Positions 48,128 through 60,344 of a DNA stretch of 64,000 nt are shown one piece after another. The stretch is from assembly GCF_026914265.1 (NCBI RefSeq), contig NC_069136.1:54601658-54665657 (forward strand), given 5' to 3'. Every line of letters starts with the position of its first letter. The first letter of the stretch is position 1. This DNA comes from Mya arenaria. Taxonomy: Eukaryota; Mollusca; Bivalvia; Myida; Myidae. The position numbers and the translations under genes are program-made. The notes under the pieces were generated by a model. That model saw nothing but the letters and a program-made list of their open reading frames with translations, was not told the origin of the DNA and made no database searches.

Positions 48128-50049
48128 GAGACCAAAATGAGCGCATAAAAGGTGCTGCAACAGTAGAACAGCCGCAGATGACTAGGGCCGTGCTGTATAA
48201 GAACAGCCGATTGACCCACGTCCGGTCAGAAAGGAAGCCGAACAGAACTGGTGCAATTGTGTTGGTTATACCAACCACCGACAAAAGCCAGACGGCATTC
48301 AGTTTCTCAATTCCTGAAGAGAGAATCTTTATTAGTTTAAATTTGAACACCCCTTGTGCGTTCCACTTGGTGTACACACATTTATTAAGGAATTATTCAC
48401 ACGTGCCTTTTCAAAACGTAAAAAAACATTCAACATACTTAGGTACGTGTTAAAATAATTTAAATTAAGAAATGTTGACCATATGAGCTGTCATCAAAGA
48501 TACAAAACTTCATTTGCAAGTTTTTTAAAAGTTAAATAAATACAGAAACATATTCCAAACTTATCAAATTCAATTGCAGTGTCTGGAAGGTATATGTAGG
48601 GAACATAATATCCGAGACCGTAAAAAAAATGATGATACCATGAAGAGATTAAAAGACATAAGCTTAAATATTGCACAGTCAAAATGTTCCCTTAAACTGG
48701 TAATATCTCCTGAGATAAAGTTTGAACATGTAAACGTGTATTTCCCCTTCAAATTTTGCATGAGTTCGGAACTTGTTTGCGTTATCGTATAAATATTATC
48801 ATTTGTGGAAATGTCATGAGTGATATTTTGTTCTGAAAGAGATCGCATTTCAGGGCAGGCAATCCTAACGTCGGTAGATTTCTTCAGTGGGTTATCGCAG
48901 ATTTTTTCTTCTGTCGGCTCCTCGGTCGAATCAGCGAACCCTGTAGAGCAAAATTGCACCCTTTCTAAATGTTCACGACTGCTACATCCTGTATTTGCAG
49001 TGCCAGTTTCGAATTCAAAGGAATTATTTTTTTGTTCGTGCTCAGGTTCAAGTAAAGTGTGAGGTAAAAACACAAGACCACAGACGATGCAGTTAAGGAG
49101 CAGTCCAGCATGTAATAAAATTGCCCCTTGCCAAGCGTACTTTTGAACAAGAAAACTAGTTTCGGGGCTGAAAATAAAAGTTTCTATTCCAGTTCCACTG
49201 ACCCCAATTCCTGTGGAAAGGGCTCGACGTTTGTCAAATTAAGTTGCAACACATACGATCGATGGAAGACGAATTAGTCCGTATCCTAAACCTGCAAAAG
49301 TAAACAATTTATTATTAAACTAAACTTTTGGATATCATAATCAGCGAGAACTGGACTAGTAAACAGTTGGAAACCCAGACTTCGTGGAATTTACTGCAAA
49401 GGACCAACCTGTCATGACACCAAGCGAGAAGAACAGAAACTGCATATTTGGAGCAGATATGCTGACAACCTGACTGGCAGACGCAACCAGAGCACCAGAA
49501 ATGACGACTGTTCTGCAGCCAAACTTTCTGACCAAGATGGATACTACTGGCCCTTAAATCAGTGACAGACAATTGAATTAGAGAATAATAATAAGAACGA
49601 TTTCCATTTACTAAAGAAGCGTATTACAAAAAATAATATTTTCCAATAAATAAGTTTATCTTTTTCAAGTGGTTTGTATTGTTAGATCATGGTTGATGGC
49701 ATTATAGCAATGATTATTTACTAATGACGAATGACCAATATGACCTCCAAATATTTTATAAAGATGTAATCTACTAACCAATTAAAGTCAAAACACCTTG
49801 GCACAATGATCCAATTAACGCTGTGCTGCCTTTAAATGAACCATAATACTCAAGCAGCTCAACATATATGACACCAAAAGATTAAAATAGACCGTCTATC
49901 AGCATATGCACGAGAAAGCTGGCCGCGCACACGACCCATCCCCAGCCTCCGTCAGGTACTTTGGGCACCTTCGCAGTACCAGAAATGGCGTCGTCTGCGT
50001 GCAATTTTGAGTCGCCATATCTCGGTGTAGTTTCGTTGTTCAACTTCAT
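48128..50049 (-). pseudogene. MCT copy C: truncated inverted duplicate of MCT gene B
   Basis: Exon-by-exon match to gene B on the minus strand: 50049-49779 (271 nt), 49552-49409 (144), 49291-48565 (727, one base more than B) and 48313-48128 (186 of 222). Exons 5 and 6 are absent; similarity stops inside exon 4. Lesions against B: TAC to TAA in exon 1 (DGLFYS region) and again in exon 3 (the YFDKRR Tyr); one extra A in an A run of exon 3, shifting frame at SSFFYGLG; the exon 3 donor GT changed to AT; and the key exon 4 Arg changed to Pro (NTIAPVLFGF). Introns also align, so it is a DNA duplicate. It cannot make a transporter. Confidence 0.92.
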
Positions 50050-50610
50050 AACAAGCGTTCGATCTTAACCACCTATATTAAAATTAAAATAATAAAGCAG
50101 TTAATAAAGTTTGCCCCTTTCGCCCGTCCAGACATCACTTTGTTAAGTGTACGATTTGGTTCCAGATCGGTGTTTTATTAAAAAATGTAGCAGCTCGGAA
50201 ACTTCTATCGTGAAACGCTGTTCATAACCACCTAATTAAACAAGAATTGATTAGTGACAATGTCACAAGACACACAGAGTTGTTGTCTAAACATGGACAA
50301 GCTTCATCAAATATCACAGTCGTCTGTGGAGTTTTATGCCGTTGTTTCTCGTTTGTGGTTTGTATTTTTTTTTAGTTATATGTTTTCGGCGTTTACCTTG
50401 AGCCATTACACGGGGTTTATGTCTCAACTTTTGGCTACTGAGCTTATGTCTGTAGTTTTTCATATAAATATTAGCTTTAAATATACGATATCCGTTTCGC
50501 TTGATCCAACTCGTGGTTCAGATATGAATGCACGTGTTCTTACAACTTTTTGTGCAAAGAGGTTAACTAATATTCACACATGGTACCCTAAGGCGTTGTT
50601 TCCCGCTGCT
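50050..50610 (-). repeat. Inverted duplication, arm 2: former 5' flank of MCT gene B
   Basis: Reverse complement of about 28671-29226, including the dispersed repeat copy at 50322-50478. The 132-codon ORF at 50254-50652 is a by-product; the corresponding region upstream of B is non-coding. Confidence 0.85.
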
Positions 50611-50900
50611 AAAAATGTTAATATATGTGCAAATATCAAAGGGATATATTAATTGGCAATTTATAATTTAATACGTTATGCCATATAATATTACCTGTTC
50701 AGGAAATTTATAAAAGGAGATTATCCTGTCAGAGATGCAATTATACGGGCAGGCATGTACAGTCTCACTATAAAGTCCGAATGTTAATGATATGAAGGCG
50801 TAATATATTTATTTTTTTCAATTATATTCTTAAATGGATTTTCATCAAACATCGGTACCTGAAAGGTGGCGCTGTATTCAATAGGTCTTAGTCTCATTGT

Positions 50901-50980
50901 CAGCCCTTATAGTTCAGCGTAAAAGCGTCCTCTTCGGGTGTACAATGTCGCGTGTTCTAATCCCGGCCGTGTTAAACCAA
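50901..50980 (+). repeat. tRNA-like SINE head
   Basis: TATAGTTCAGCG (A-box-like), then AAAGCGTCCTCTTCGGGTGT and GTGTTCTAATCCCGG (B-box-like) at tRNA spacing. The outer stem does not pair, so not a working tRNA gene. Confidence 0.5.
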
Positions 50981-50985
50981 AAGAC

Positions 50986-52790
50986 GTTTCTAATATGGTA
51001 CAAGTAGCTCCATTGCCTAGCTATTGCCATTCACAGAATAGTTATGGTGGAAAGACTGTGCTAAATTCTGGTTAAACCCAGGAAAGTTTCATTCCGTGTA
51101 TCGCATTCGGAACTCCTTTGCCATTTATATCGAAAATGTTCTCTGATGTATTTGGACAGTTTACATTCTCAGAAATCGGTATGCTTAAGTCCTCTGCAAG
51201 TAGGTCGCGTTGTTACTATTTAGCAGTTAATCTTACTGACTTAACTAGCAGGTATCTTAATTATATTTGCAGTTATACACATCACTGGCAATCCATTGAA
51301 ACTTAGATCAATAAATACAAGCTTAAACACTACATTTAATTAATAATATAATTCAAAAAATTTCATACTACTTCAACTGTTTAACTGGTCAAAATTCGTT
51401 GTGGTTTTCGATAAAAATGGCCGAGGAGTTCCGAATGTGTGTATCGGTGTTACATCGAGCACGCGAAAGAACCAAGCCGTCTCTTCAGAAAGTGCTAGGG
51501 TATAGCACCCGGCACTCTTGTATCTCACTATTTCTTCAAGTCTTTTCATTGCTGAAGTGGACAGGGAATTCAAACCATGCCACTTAAATATAATTTAAGT
51601 CGTATGGGTGGGGCAAAACCAATATGCAACCAATAGGCGCTGGCAGACCTTGTTTACTTTCTTTGTGATTAAAATGAGTAAAGATTACCTCATCCAAATA
51701 AGAAAATGAGTTAAAAATAAAAGAGTTACAATCAATTCAAAAGGGCCATCAGTTAACTTGATTATTACACTTTTTGAAACATTTTAGCCAAAAACATACA
51801 TTTATTTAGTTAGGTTCGGATTAAAACGTTATAACGATTATTACCATATAAGTTGCTGGTCAAGGTCTTTCCGGTTATTGCCATATATGGTAATTTTTAG
51901 TGCGTTTATATAACTAAGCGGTATTTAGGTCACGTATACACTTGCTTTCGTCATTTGAGGTTGTTTGCCGGGCTATTACACAGCGGAAAACTGGTTTTCC
52001 CTTCCTCCCACCTTTTTATTGTTTTGTTTTTGCGTGCATACTCATTTTAGGATTATAATTTGAATTTTGAAATTATTCATAACGTTTGTGTATTGATTTA
52101 TGATTTATGTTTGGCTGAAATTAGTGAAAAAAACATCCATGATTATCTTTTGTATTTTCAGAAAATCAAACATGATTATATGGTACTTCATAAAAGTCAA
52201 AACATTGTATCATTACGGTTTTAAAGTGATTGTGGTGTAGGTATTGTACTACTTACATTGTACAGTTGTTAAGTGATATGAATGTTTGTGTTGTTCTTCC
52301 TGAACTGCAGTAGACTCGTCCCTGAGATCCTGCATTATCAGGGAACAACTATGCAATTAACATTTAAACTTTGTTATCAGCGTTTAGAGCTCATACTGAC
52401 TTAAAAAGTCACGTGTTTGCATAGACGTTCGGATGACACCCTTACAATGTAAACACATTCAAATGTACCATTTACATCAATGGCAGATGGAAACACTCAA
52501 CACATACTAGCATGGTGTTCTATTTTTAATAATTACTGGTGAATGACGGGTCACGTGTAGAAAAACTACGAAGAACATTGCTAAACAAAACATAATTTAA
52601 TATAAATCTAAATTGAAATAATTAAAATGTTTAGAACGAAATGGTTTTACAGAAAGTTTGACCACGGTGCTTAAGTAAGCAAATATAAAATATTTTCGAA
52701 AATTTGAATTACACACATGAACACTTGAGTTATAAGGGTCCATAAATATAACTTAAACAGAACAATAAAGGACCAAAATGTTTAGATCGG
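50986..52790. other. Intergenic, no supported gene
   Basis: AT-rich. An ORF starting MAEEFRMCVSV at about 51417 has a fair start context but ends after 57 codons with no recognisable domain; not called. Confidence 0.4.
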
Positions 52791-52794
52791 TAGC

Positions 52795-52925
52795 ACGAGG
52801 TCTTTTTCACTAGACCACTGAGAATCACAAGCAGATTTAAACCCGCGGGGTCTGAATTGATTGACGAGGTCTTAACACTAGACCACTGAGGATCGGTAGC
52901 AGGTTTTGAAACAGGGAGGTCTGAA
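52795..52925 (-). repeat. Two tandem tRNA-derived units
   Basis: The A-box-like phrase CTCAGTGGTCTAGTG (reverse complement ACTAGACCACTGAG) occurs at about 52809 and 52877, a 68-bp period. A B-box-like GGGTTTAAATC lies between. Looks like a dimeric tRNA-related SINE or a tandem tRNA pseudogene pair. Confidence 0.5.
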
Positions 52926-52997
52926 TTACTAGATGAAGAAATATTGCAGGGGAAGTTGTTCAAATGTATATGTTTATGTATCACATTAAGAGGACGT

Positions 52998-53045
52998 TCA
53001 AATTCTTGGCAACTGAGCTTGTTTCTGTTTTTCATATAAATACTG
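52998..53045 (+). repeat. Dispersed 170-bp repeat, fragment
   Basis: TTGGCAACTGAGCTTGTTTC followed by TGTTTTTCATATAAATA matches the 3' end of the family described at 7304. Confidence 0.6.
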
Positions 53046-53861
53046 AACACAAATTTGCTGTTTCTTAATACACTTTGCTACCACGCGGTTAAAAATAAGT
53101 GCCATCAGTAATGTGTTTTTTATTATTAAAAACTATCATAAGAAACGCACGCAGTCGTAATTGGGACTTTAAAATGTAACTCACAACTTCATGTTTCGAT
53201 TTTGAAAAGATATTATACTTTACATAAATCTGTCCCTTCATTGTAGTTATAAAGTTTATGTCCGTATAGCTTTGTATTTAAATAAAATTCCATTCTTATG
53301 ACGTCAATAGTCGATAAACAAATTATTGTCAGTCCGGACCTGTCCAAAATATTTTATGGACCGCTGACATCATTTAACTGTTGAGTGTGGCTTTGCGTTT
53401 TCACAACTAAGAAAAATTGTTGCAGTTAGACATGGCTGGCATCATTTGCTTTGTTAAATAAATCACTACAAAATTGCTAAAAATGGTTAAATAAAATGTT
53501 TGGTATAATATAAGAAATACAACCCACCACTACTATCCATATGTAATTATAAGGACCAGCAAGTCAGCCCCCAAAAATGGATGGGTCTCGGCCTGTCTTT
53601 TGAGACATTTCAAAGAAATGTTGAGATATAAGGACGGAATGAAGCATTTTATGAACTAGATTATCGTTTAATTAAAAGGAAATAAATCCGTGATTAGAAA
53701 ACTTAAAAACAAAAATGTATGCTGGATAAGATCAAATGATAATTTTAAATGTGGCCATGCGGTGTTAATGTCATGTCTTGATAAGTTGTCTAAATAAGAA
53801 ACTTTAACACTACTGCGACAACAACTGTCTATGTGTAAATTTAGAAAACAATAAACATTAC

Positions 53862-53928
53862 CACATTCTCCAGAAGAGGCCAGACTTGCAGTAAAAAGTA
53901 TTAATATAATAGTAAAGAAACAAAGCAT
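53862..53928 (-). CDS. Possible signal-peptide first exon, unrecognised secreted protein
   Basis: ATG at 53928 starts MLCFFTIILILFTASLASSG, a textbook signal peptide, followed by Glu-Cys and a donor at TGTG|GTAATG in phase 1, the phase usual for introns just after secretion signals. TATA-like sequence (GGTATTTATAGTCC) lies about 80 bases upstream. No second exon could be found downstream by eye, so it may be an orphan or a decayed gene. Confidence 0.35.
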
Positions 53929-55194
53929 TTACGAGCAACCTTAGAATATCTAGGAATTTTATTCTCATCATCCTATGAGACTATATAGGACTATAAATAC
54001 CGCTTCTTCAATAACACGTTAGCCAGAGATTGACGTTTTAAAACTTACTGAAATATCTTGCAAAAAAGCTACATGTCAGATTTTTTAAAATGTGTTCAAG
54101 GAGTTTACAAAAGCAACAAACAAAAGTGTTCGATGGAACCATGTCGATTTCTACTGTATATTGATATAGAAACAAGCACTGTAATATATTTCTATTGAAT
54201 ATTGTCATCTGGTACTTATAGCTTGTTAAAAAGTGGTGTTGTAAATTGATACGTTGAATAGTCTGGACTGCTAGTTTACATTATATACTAATCATATCGG
54301 AAATACCAGGCAACATCATCCATGATAAGCATTTGTACAAAACCGTGGAACAATACATCTATCTAGCTATAAAAACATTTTATGAAGTTGTTGATTTAAA
54401 GTGGAACCTTAGCTTACATTTTATTTAAAATTAATTATTTCTCAAGAACCATAGTTTTATGTCAGATAAAATATTTTGAAAAGACTGTCTATGCATAAAT
54501 TAAACATGAAGCACACTTTTCTTCATGTACGGCTTATACTTGACAAAGAATATTGTCAAATGCTAAAAGTGTCCAAATTTGCGCAGACTTTAAACTTCTA
54601 ACCATCATCAGACAAAAATAAGTAATGAAGATAAAGCTGTAATCACCCAGTTGGCCAATCTTTAAGTTAAGATCCTGTTTGATTCAACTACGTTCTGAGC
54701 GCAAGTGCAGTTATTTTATCCACATGTACGCACAACAGGTGAGATACTATAGTAATGTAGTGTAGTCCTGAATTTGTATGGAACAGTTTGTTGAACTAGT
54801 ACATAGTACATACAACATCGTACTTTAAATAATAAAATGATATTATACCTCACGTGACCTGCCCATGTTAAGTTCTCAAGTACCCATCATGGGCATTTTC
54901 GTACTGCCACACACTGAGAATACCGTTTTGACTGGTTGACATGATACTGTCACATAGCACGCGTGTCTAAAAATAGGCATTTTTTTGGTTTCCCACGTCT
55001 GAGGTGGTAAGCACTTATTAAAAATGTTGTAAATCTGGTACCTTCCGGTGTTTGCAATATTTCCAAACGACATTTGCAGAATAATGTAAGCTAGTGTAAA
55101 CAAACAGTTTGTGCAGAGGATTTGTGTACTCTAGACGATGCAAGAACTCTAGCAAGACAAAGCGGATCGTTAACTGAAGTGTCAAACTGTTCAG
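53929..55194. other. Intergenic or upstream intron, no supported feature
   Basis: AT-rich DNA before the DUF3504 gene. Earlier exons of that gene may exist here but none is evident. Confidence 0.35.
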
Positions 55195-56422
55195 GACTTA
55201 TTGGGGGCAGAAAACGCCAACTTCGAGGAGATGCCGAAATACGCGCTCAATAATCATTTACGGATGTTCTTTGAGTCTAATCGTACAGTAAAAGACGAAG
55301 AATTAAAAAAAATCCACTATTCACTCTGTGAAGTATGGCCTATCAAAGTACCTGAAAGAGAAATGTCGTATCGATATTTCAAAAGACAACGACTTTGTGA
55401 CTGCAATAAAAACCTTCAATGCGAAATTAATGGCTTTGCAGAAAAGGGAAAAGGTTCGGTTGTACACAAACCCCAGATCGCAGACCATCATATGAAGAAG
55501 CTGATGGACCCTGCCAAGGTTGCCTTCAACGTTAACACACCATGCGGTTTACAAAATAAGGTAGGATCAAGGGTCAAGTAAATTGGTTGTCAAATATTAC
55601 CCTATGACTTTTTTCAAAACTTTGTATTGAAAAGGATAGTTGTTGTTGGAGTTTTAAGTTAACCGAATAATACCAAGCATGGGAGTCAAACCTGTAATTT
55701 CCTACTTGCAAGTCATGCCATCGCTGGTTCATTAACTGCAGAACTAAGCTTTTCGGGCAGCTGATTCACTTTAGTGTTTTCCCTATACAGGGTGAGGAAT
55801 CACGTGACTTCAACGGGGTTCTCACATGTGTCATCACGGTTCAAACCCGATGTAAACAAGCAAGAAAGTGACAGTAATTCCTAAATAACTTTATTTAAAG
55901 AAAAGATAAGAAAATATTTCTTAGCCTATAAAAGACTATGATAATTTCTGCTTCTACACTTACAAAATATTTTAGATTTGCTTGTATTTTAACGATGCAA
56001 TCATTGGCCAAAATTTCAACTCGACGGAATTTTGCAGAACGATGCTACGCTGTGTGCGCCGTGATTCTTTGTTTTGTACATATTTCTTAGTCATTTGTTA
56101 TAGTTAAGAAATCAGACATGCGTTAAAAAGTTAGTTTTGCTCATTACTTTCATAAAACGAATTGTTCGTTAAATGTTATTTTAGTTTTTTTTCAATAAAT
56201 ATCAAATTTTCAAGAAGTGCTGTTGTAAACGTGAATGGTTTATGTGCTGTCGTTAATGTGAACTTCTCATCTAAATAAAGCTGACTATGTTAAATCGGTA
56301 TGCTTAACAAACTTATCATAACATGCTTAGTTATTCTATTTTATTGTTTGTATTGCCCTCTAATTTGTGACGAGAATGTACACAACCTAAAACTCTTATT
56401 CATGGTATGATTTTACACCAAT

Positions 56423-56815
56423 TTGATTGATTTGAAAATGTTCAATTTATGTTGCCTGAACGCCATCAAAAGAAGACTTCCAAATACTCAGTATCCCTCT
56501 GTAGTTTCACCAAATGTTAACAAAGATGGATTAATGGATGAAGTAAAAGATACACTAAATGGAAGGCAAAATACACTTCGGCCAAGCCCGTCTCATGTAA
56601 GGTCCAAAGTGAAAGAATTCAACAGCCAAGAAACAACAAATAACCATTCAATAACAAAATCGCCATTCCTTAAGGTTAATCATAAAACTGCCCACGCTCC
56701 AGTTAAATCCCATGTTTCGAAAATGGTAAATATATCTTTATCCATAAGAAATCAGGAAATAATAAGAAGCACTGACAAAGAAATTGACTACCATGAAAAT
56801 GACCTTCATTCGTAA
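56423..56815 (+). CDS. 130-codon ORF, unrecognised
   Basis: Lies just inside the left inverted repeat. Reads MIDLKMFNLCCLNAIKRRLP at the start, then a hydrophilic Ser/Asn/Lys-rich remainder; no domain or membrane segment seen. It could be a part of the long-TIR element's coding capacity or a chance ORF. Confidence 0.3.
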   Translation: MIDLKMFNLCCLNAIKRRLPNTQYPSVVSPNVNKDGLMDEVKDTLNGRQNTLRPSPSHVRSKVKEFNSQETTNNHSITKSPFLKVNHKTAHAPVKSHVSKMVNISLSIRNQEIIRSTDKEIDYHENDLHS

Positions 56816-57113
56816 GATGATAATTTGAATGTTGCATGGCCTTTCGTGTAATTTTTTTTATCCCAATCCGAGCTTAGCGTGTTATTCGGAAACAAGGTTA
56901 CAAAGTTTTCACTTTTCAAATAATACCATATGACACTGTTTCCATTGTGCTGCAGACGACGGTCTTTAACAAGGGAGGCAAGTATACATGTGATGACATT
57001 GGAATGGTAGTTCATTGCGGATATTTTTTATCTGTAGCCATGAGCACGATAAGGATGTCCAGCGTGGCCAAATAATTGAATCTACTTATCTGGGGAGAGA
57101 GAAAATGAAAGCT

Positions 57114-57450
57114 TTAAAGCTGCACTCTCACAGAATGAACGTTTTGATTTTTTTTTGGAATGAGCCAATTTTTGCGAAAATCCATGGAATTTAATTATAT
57201 AAGACGGCTGACAAAACATTAGCTCGCAGAGTTTTATATATAAGTTAAAAATATTATGTTTTATGCATTTCCTTGCCATAAAAGCCATAAAACATTTATC
57301 TTGAACGAAAATATGAACATCTACGATCTGATTTTTTGTCAGCAATCTTATATCATAGGTTTGCAGATATTCACGCACAATTTTGTTTTTCCATGACAAA
57401 AAAATAAAAAAAAGTTGTAAAAATGGTATATCTGTGAGAGTGCAGCTTTA
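57114..57450. mobile_element. TTAA-flanked fold-back MITE
   Basis: TTAA, then AGCTGCACTCTCACAG..., ending ...CTGTGAGAGTGCAGCT then TTAA. The whole element is an imperfect palindrome; phrases such as TCAGCAATCTTATATCA and GATCTGATTTTTTGTC recur in all longer copies. Non-coding. Confidence 0.88.
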
Positions 57451-57591
57451 ATGCCACAGAAGAAAATATCACCAACCAGACACCTAAAGTGGAATCACAA
57501 GCCTCGAGTTGTGATAATAAAGTTTCATAGTTTATTCAAATGCATCAAGGCCATAGGCCCATGAACATACATCAATGTTATTCATTTAAGG

Positions 57592-57743
57592 ATTGATTCT
57601 TATTATTTGTGCGTTCATGCAGTATGAACGCTCGGCCGCGATTTTGCATATTTTGCAAAAACCGCTAGCGCGGTTTATGCAAAATATGCAAAATCGCGGC
57701 CGAGCGTTCATACTGCATGAACGCACAAAAAATAAGAATCAAT
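57592..57743. repeat. Near-perfect hairpin palindrome, 74-bp arms
   Basis: Arms 57592-57665 and 57670-57743 are reverse complements with two mismatches and a 4-nt loop (TAGC). Each arm contains its own small palindrome GCGTTCAT-GCAGT-ATGAACGC and a GCGGCCG patch, so cruciforms of several sizes are possible. The short ORF across it is a by-product. Confidence 0.95.
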
Positions 57744-57799
57744 ACTTATATTTACATTTTCCCTTTTTATTTGTTATGTTTTTTCGACCTTAGTCTGTT

Positions 57800-59020
57800 T
57801 GAGAATAAGTCTTTGATTACAACAAAGGGGAACAAAACGTAAAGAGCGAATGTAAATGGTAAGAGCACTTGTCGCCCTTGGTATTTTAGCTATGCATTCT
57901 TATTATCCTCCGCATAATAAATAGTCCATAAGTTATTAACAGAAATAAATAAATAATCAAAGAATTTTTTTAATCATTTGGTAGTTTCTGTAGAATATGT
58001 GGAGAGTTATTATGATTTTTGTTGTAATATGTTCATTTTAATCAAGATAATTTTCAACATTTTAACTGAAGTTTTACATATGCATGACCCATGTGAGTGG
58101 GCATTTAAAATGTGTTCATGTTGATTTAATGGATAACTTCCAGTTCAAGGTAATTATAGCGTGTTTTTTTTTGTCTTTTAACTTTCGCAAAGTGTTGAAG
58201 TGTTGTGATGTGCTAGTCTTCTCGAATTGTCAATATTAAGACGTTTGTTCGAACTCGCGAAAATACATCACACCTTGGCAGTCTCCAATCTTTTCATGTA
58301 TTTAAATGTAGACGAAGATATCGACTAATTATATCGTTGAAAGAAAATAATTGTCTGAATCCGATAATGGATCATACATTTGTCCTAGAAAGAAATCGCC
58401 AAACTCATATAAATCATCAGCCATGTTCGATTTGACAGTTGTTGCAGACGAACCGTAGTAAAAACTGTGTCAATTTTAACTTGTTTTTTTTATTATTTGT
58501 TCAATGCGTGTTCTTTTATTATCAAATGCAAAGTAATGCATTTTCCAAATGAAATTTCTAGAAAATAATGTCTTCTATTTAAATTTTTCGTAGAACATCA
58601 AAATAAAAATGTAAACAAGCAGGCATTCAACAGCACATGTGCCATGCTATATTTAGCAGTGAAGTAGAGACTTGCTTTGTTGCCAATCTCCGCCTACAAA
58701 GGTCACGAAAGGTCGACCAGTTCATGCAAAATGAACTCAATTTTTATCGTTCAGAAAATCCAGTTCGGATGTAAATATAATAATATAATTAAATGCACTT
58801 CGTCGATAGATCGTAGGTTACAAAACATATTAATACACGTGTACTTATCTTTACTAACAAGGTACTTTCGAAACACAAAATTAACATAGACAGTACACAT
58901 AAATATAACCATAGTGAGGTGACAGTGGTTACACAGATCATTTAAATGAGTTATTTAACATCATTTACATCATTATGAATACAACAGGGACTCTCAATTA
59001 AAACGTGTTGTGGATAAACA
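57800..59020. other. Interior of the long-TIR insertion, no supported feature
   Basis: AT-rich; nothing recognised. Confidence 0.4.
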
Positions 59021-59023
59021 TTG

Positions 59024-60340
59024 CTAATTTCCTTTGAATAGTCTTATTGGTATTTGTAAGAGTTCAACAAATTTGGTTATATTTGGTCTATTTGTATGTA
59101 ATGTCATTTTAAATAACCTAAGTACATTCAAAAAGTAATCAAATTCATCTACTATTTTATTGCAAAGTTGACTTTTCCTTTCATATTCAGATATAGGAGT
59201 AGGTTTGTGCCATCTACCGGCCTCAATCTCGCACGTCAATGCTTTCCTAAATTTATCTATATTAACAACACATAAAAATGGCTGTAACTTACAGTCTGCG
59301 AACAATACAAACGTTTTGGCTCTAGATGAATGAATAAATTCAGCAAACCATTTTTGTACATATGCATTTTGGTCTCTGTTTCAGTTCACATATAAATATA
59401 TATTAAAATAACCAACACTTTGAAATAACCACGCATCATAAAATCCTAGTGATTGTAATATATCTATAATAACTAACAATTGGCAATCTTTCTAAATCTC
59501 TATACGATTTGTTTTAAACAGCTTTAAAGCTGCACTCTCACAGATTAAACGTTTTGACCACCTTTTTTATTTTTGTCTTCGAACGAGCCATTATTTTCGA
59601 AAATGCATGGAAACCAGTTATATAAGACTGCTGACAAAAATCAGATCGCAGATTTTTATATTTATGTTCAAATATTGATGTTTTAAAAATTATCCATTTT
59701 TCTTAAACCGTAAGTAACGGTTTAAGCCATTAAACATTAACTTTCGAACGGAAATATGAAAATCTACGATCTGATCTTATGTCAGCAATCTTTTATCATT
59801 GGTTTGCAGATATTTACGCAAAAATTCCAACACAAAAAAATAAAAAAAGTTGTAAAAACGGTTTATCTGTGAGAGTGCAGCTTTAACATATTTAATATCA
59901 TCACATTGTGAAATCTTTAACAAATAATTAATCACATTTACTATTCCTATAATTTGTATTCTAGTATGGTATTCTACCAAGTTCTCTATACACAAAACTG
60001 TTCTCATTGTGGGTTTTAACACCCAGTATTTCTTTACAGAACTTGGAATAAACTATTTCTAACTTAATGCTATCTTGTAGACCCAAAACTTCACAACCAT
60101 ATATTAAACCAAGATATATGTATTTATCAAACAAAGATAAATAATGGCATGTTGCTATACCAGGAAATTTAACTAGGTCTAAATTATGCTTGTAAAACGT
60201 CTTCATTGCTTGTCCTGACCAATTGTCAAACGTTGTGCTAAATGACCCACCAGTGTTAATTTTATTCCTAGATAGGAAAATTTATTCACAATTTCTAACT
60301 CAAGTCTTTGATACAAAAATATTAAATTTCGCCTAATGTT
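59024..60340 (-). mobile_element. LINE ORF2 3' fragment
   Basis: On the minus strand, FSYLGIK at about 60275, then SLFDKYIYLGLIYGCEVLGL and FCKEILGVKTHNENSFVYREL at about 60120-59970, are the post-RT region of a non-LTR retrotransposon. FRKALTCEIEAGRWHKP, ERKSQLCNK and DEFDYFL at about 59240-59130 are its C-terminal part. A MITE (59521-59886) is inserted between them. Stops and frame changes are present, and the endonuclease and RT core are missing. It differs from the LINE at 19-26 kb. Confidence 0.75.
59521..59886. mobile_element. TTAA-flanked fold-back MITE, inserted in a LINE fragment
   Basis: About 360 bp. Ends TTAA-AGCTGCACTCTCACAG and CTGTGAGAGTGCAGCT-TTAA. The best-preserved copy: its centre is AAACCGT-AAGTA-ACGGTTT and both halves pair along most of their length. 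It interrupts the LINE fragment, so it is younger than that. Confidence 0.9.
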
Positions 60341-60344
60341 TCAG

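Noticed and set aside
50254-50652. 132-codon ORF as a gene
   Set aside because: It lies in the duplicated 5' flank of MCT gene B and across a dispersed repeat; the source region is non-coding.
53390-53450. Acceptor-like GTTGCAG before TTAGACATGGCTGG on the plus strand
   Set aside because: No open frame of useful length follows.
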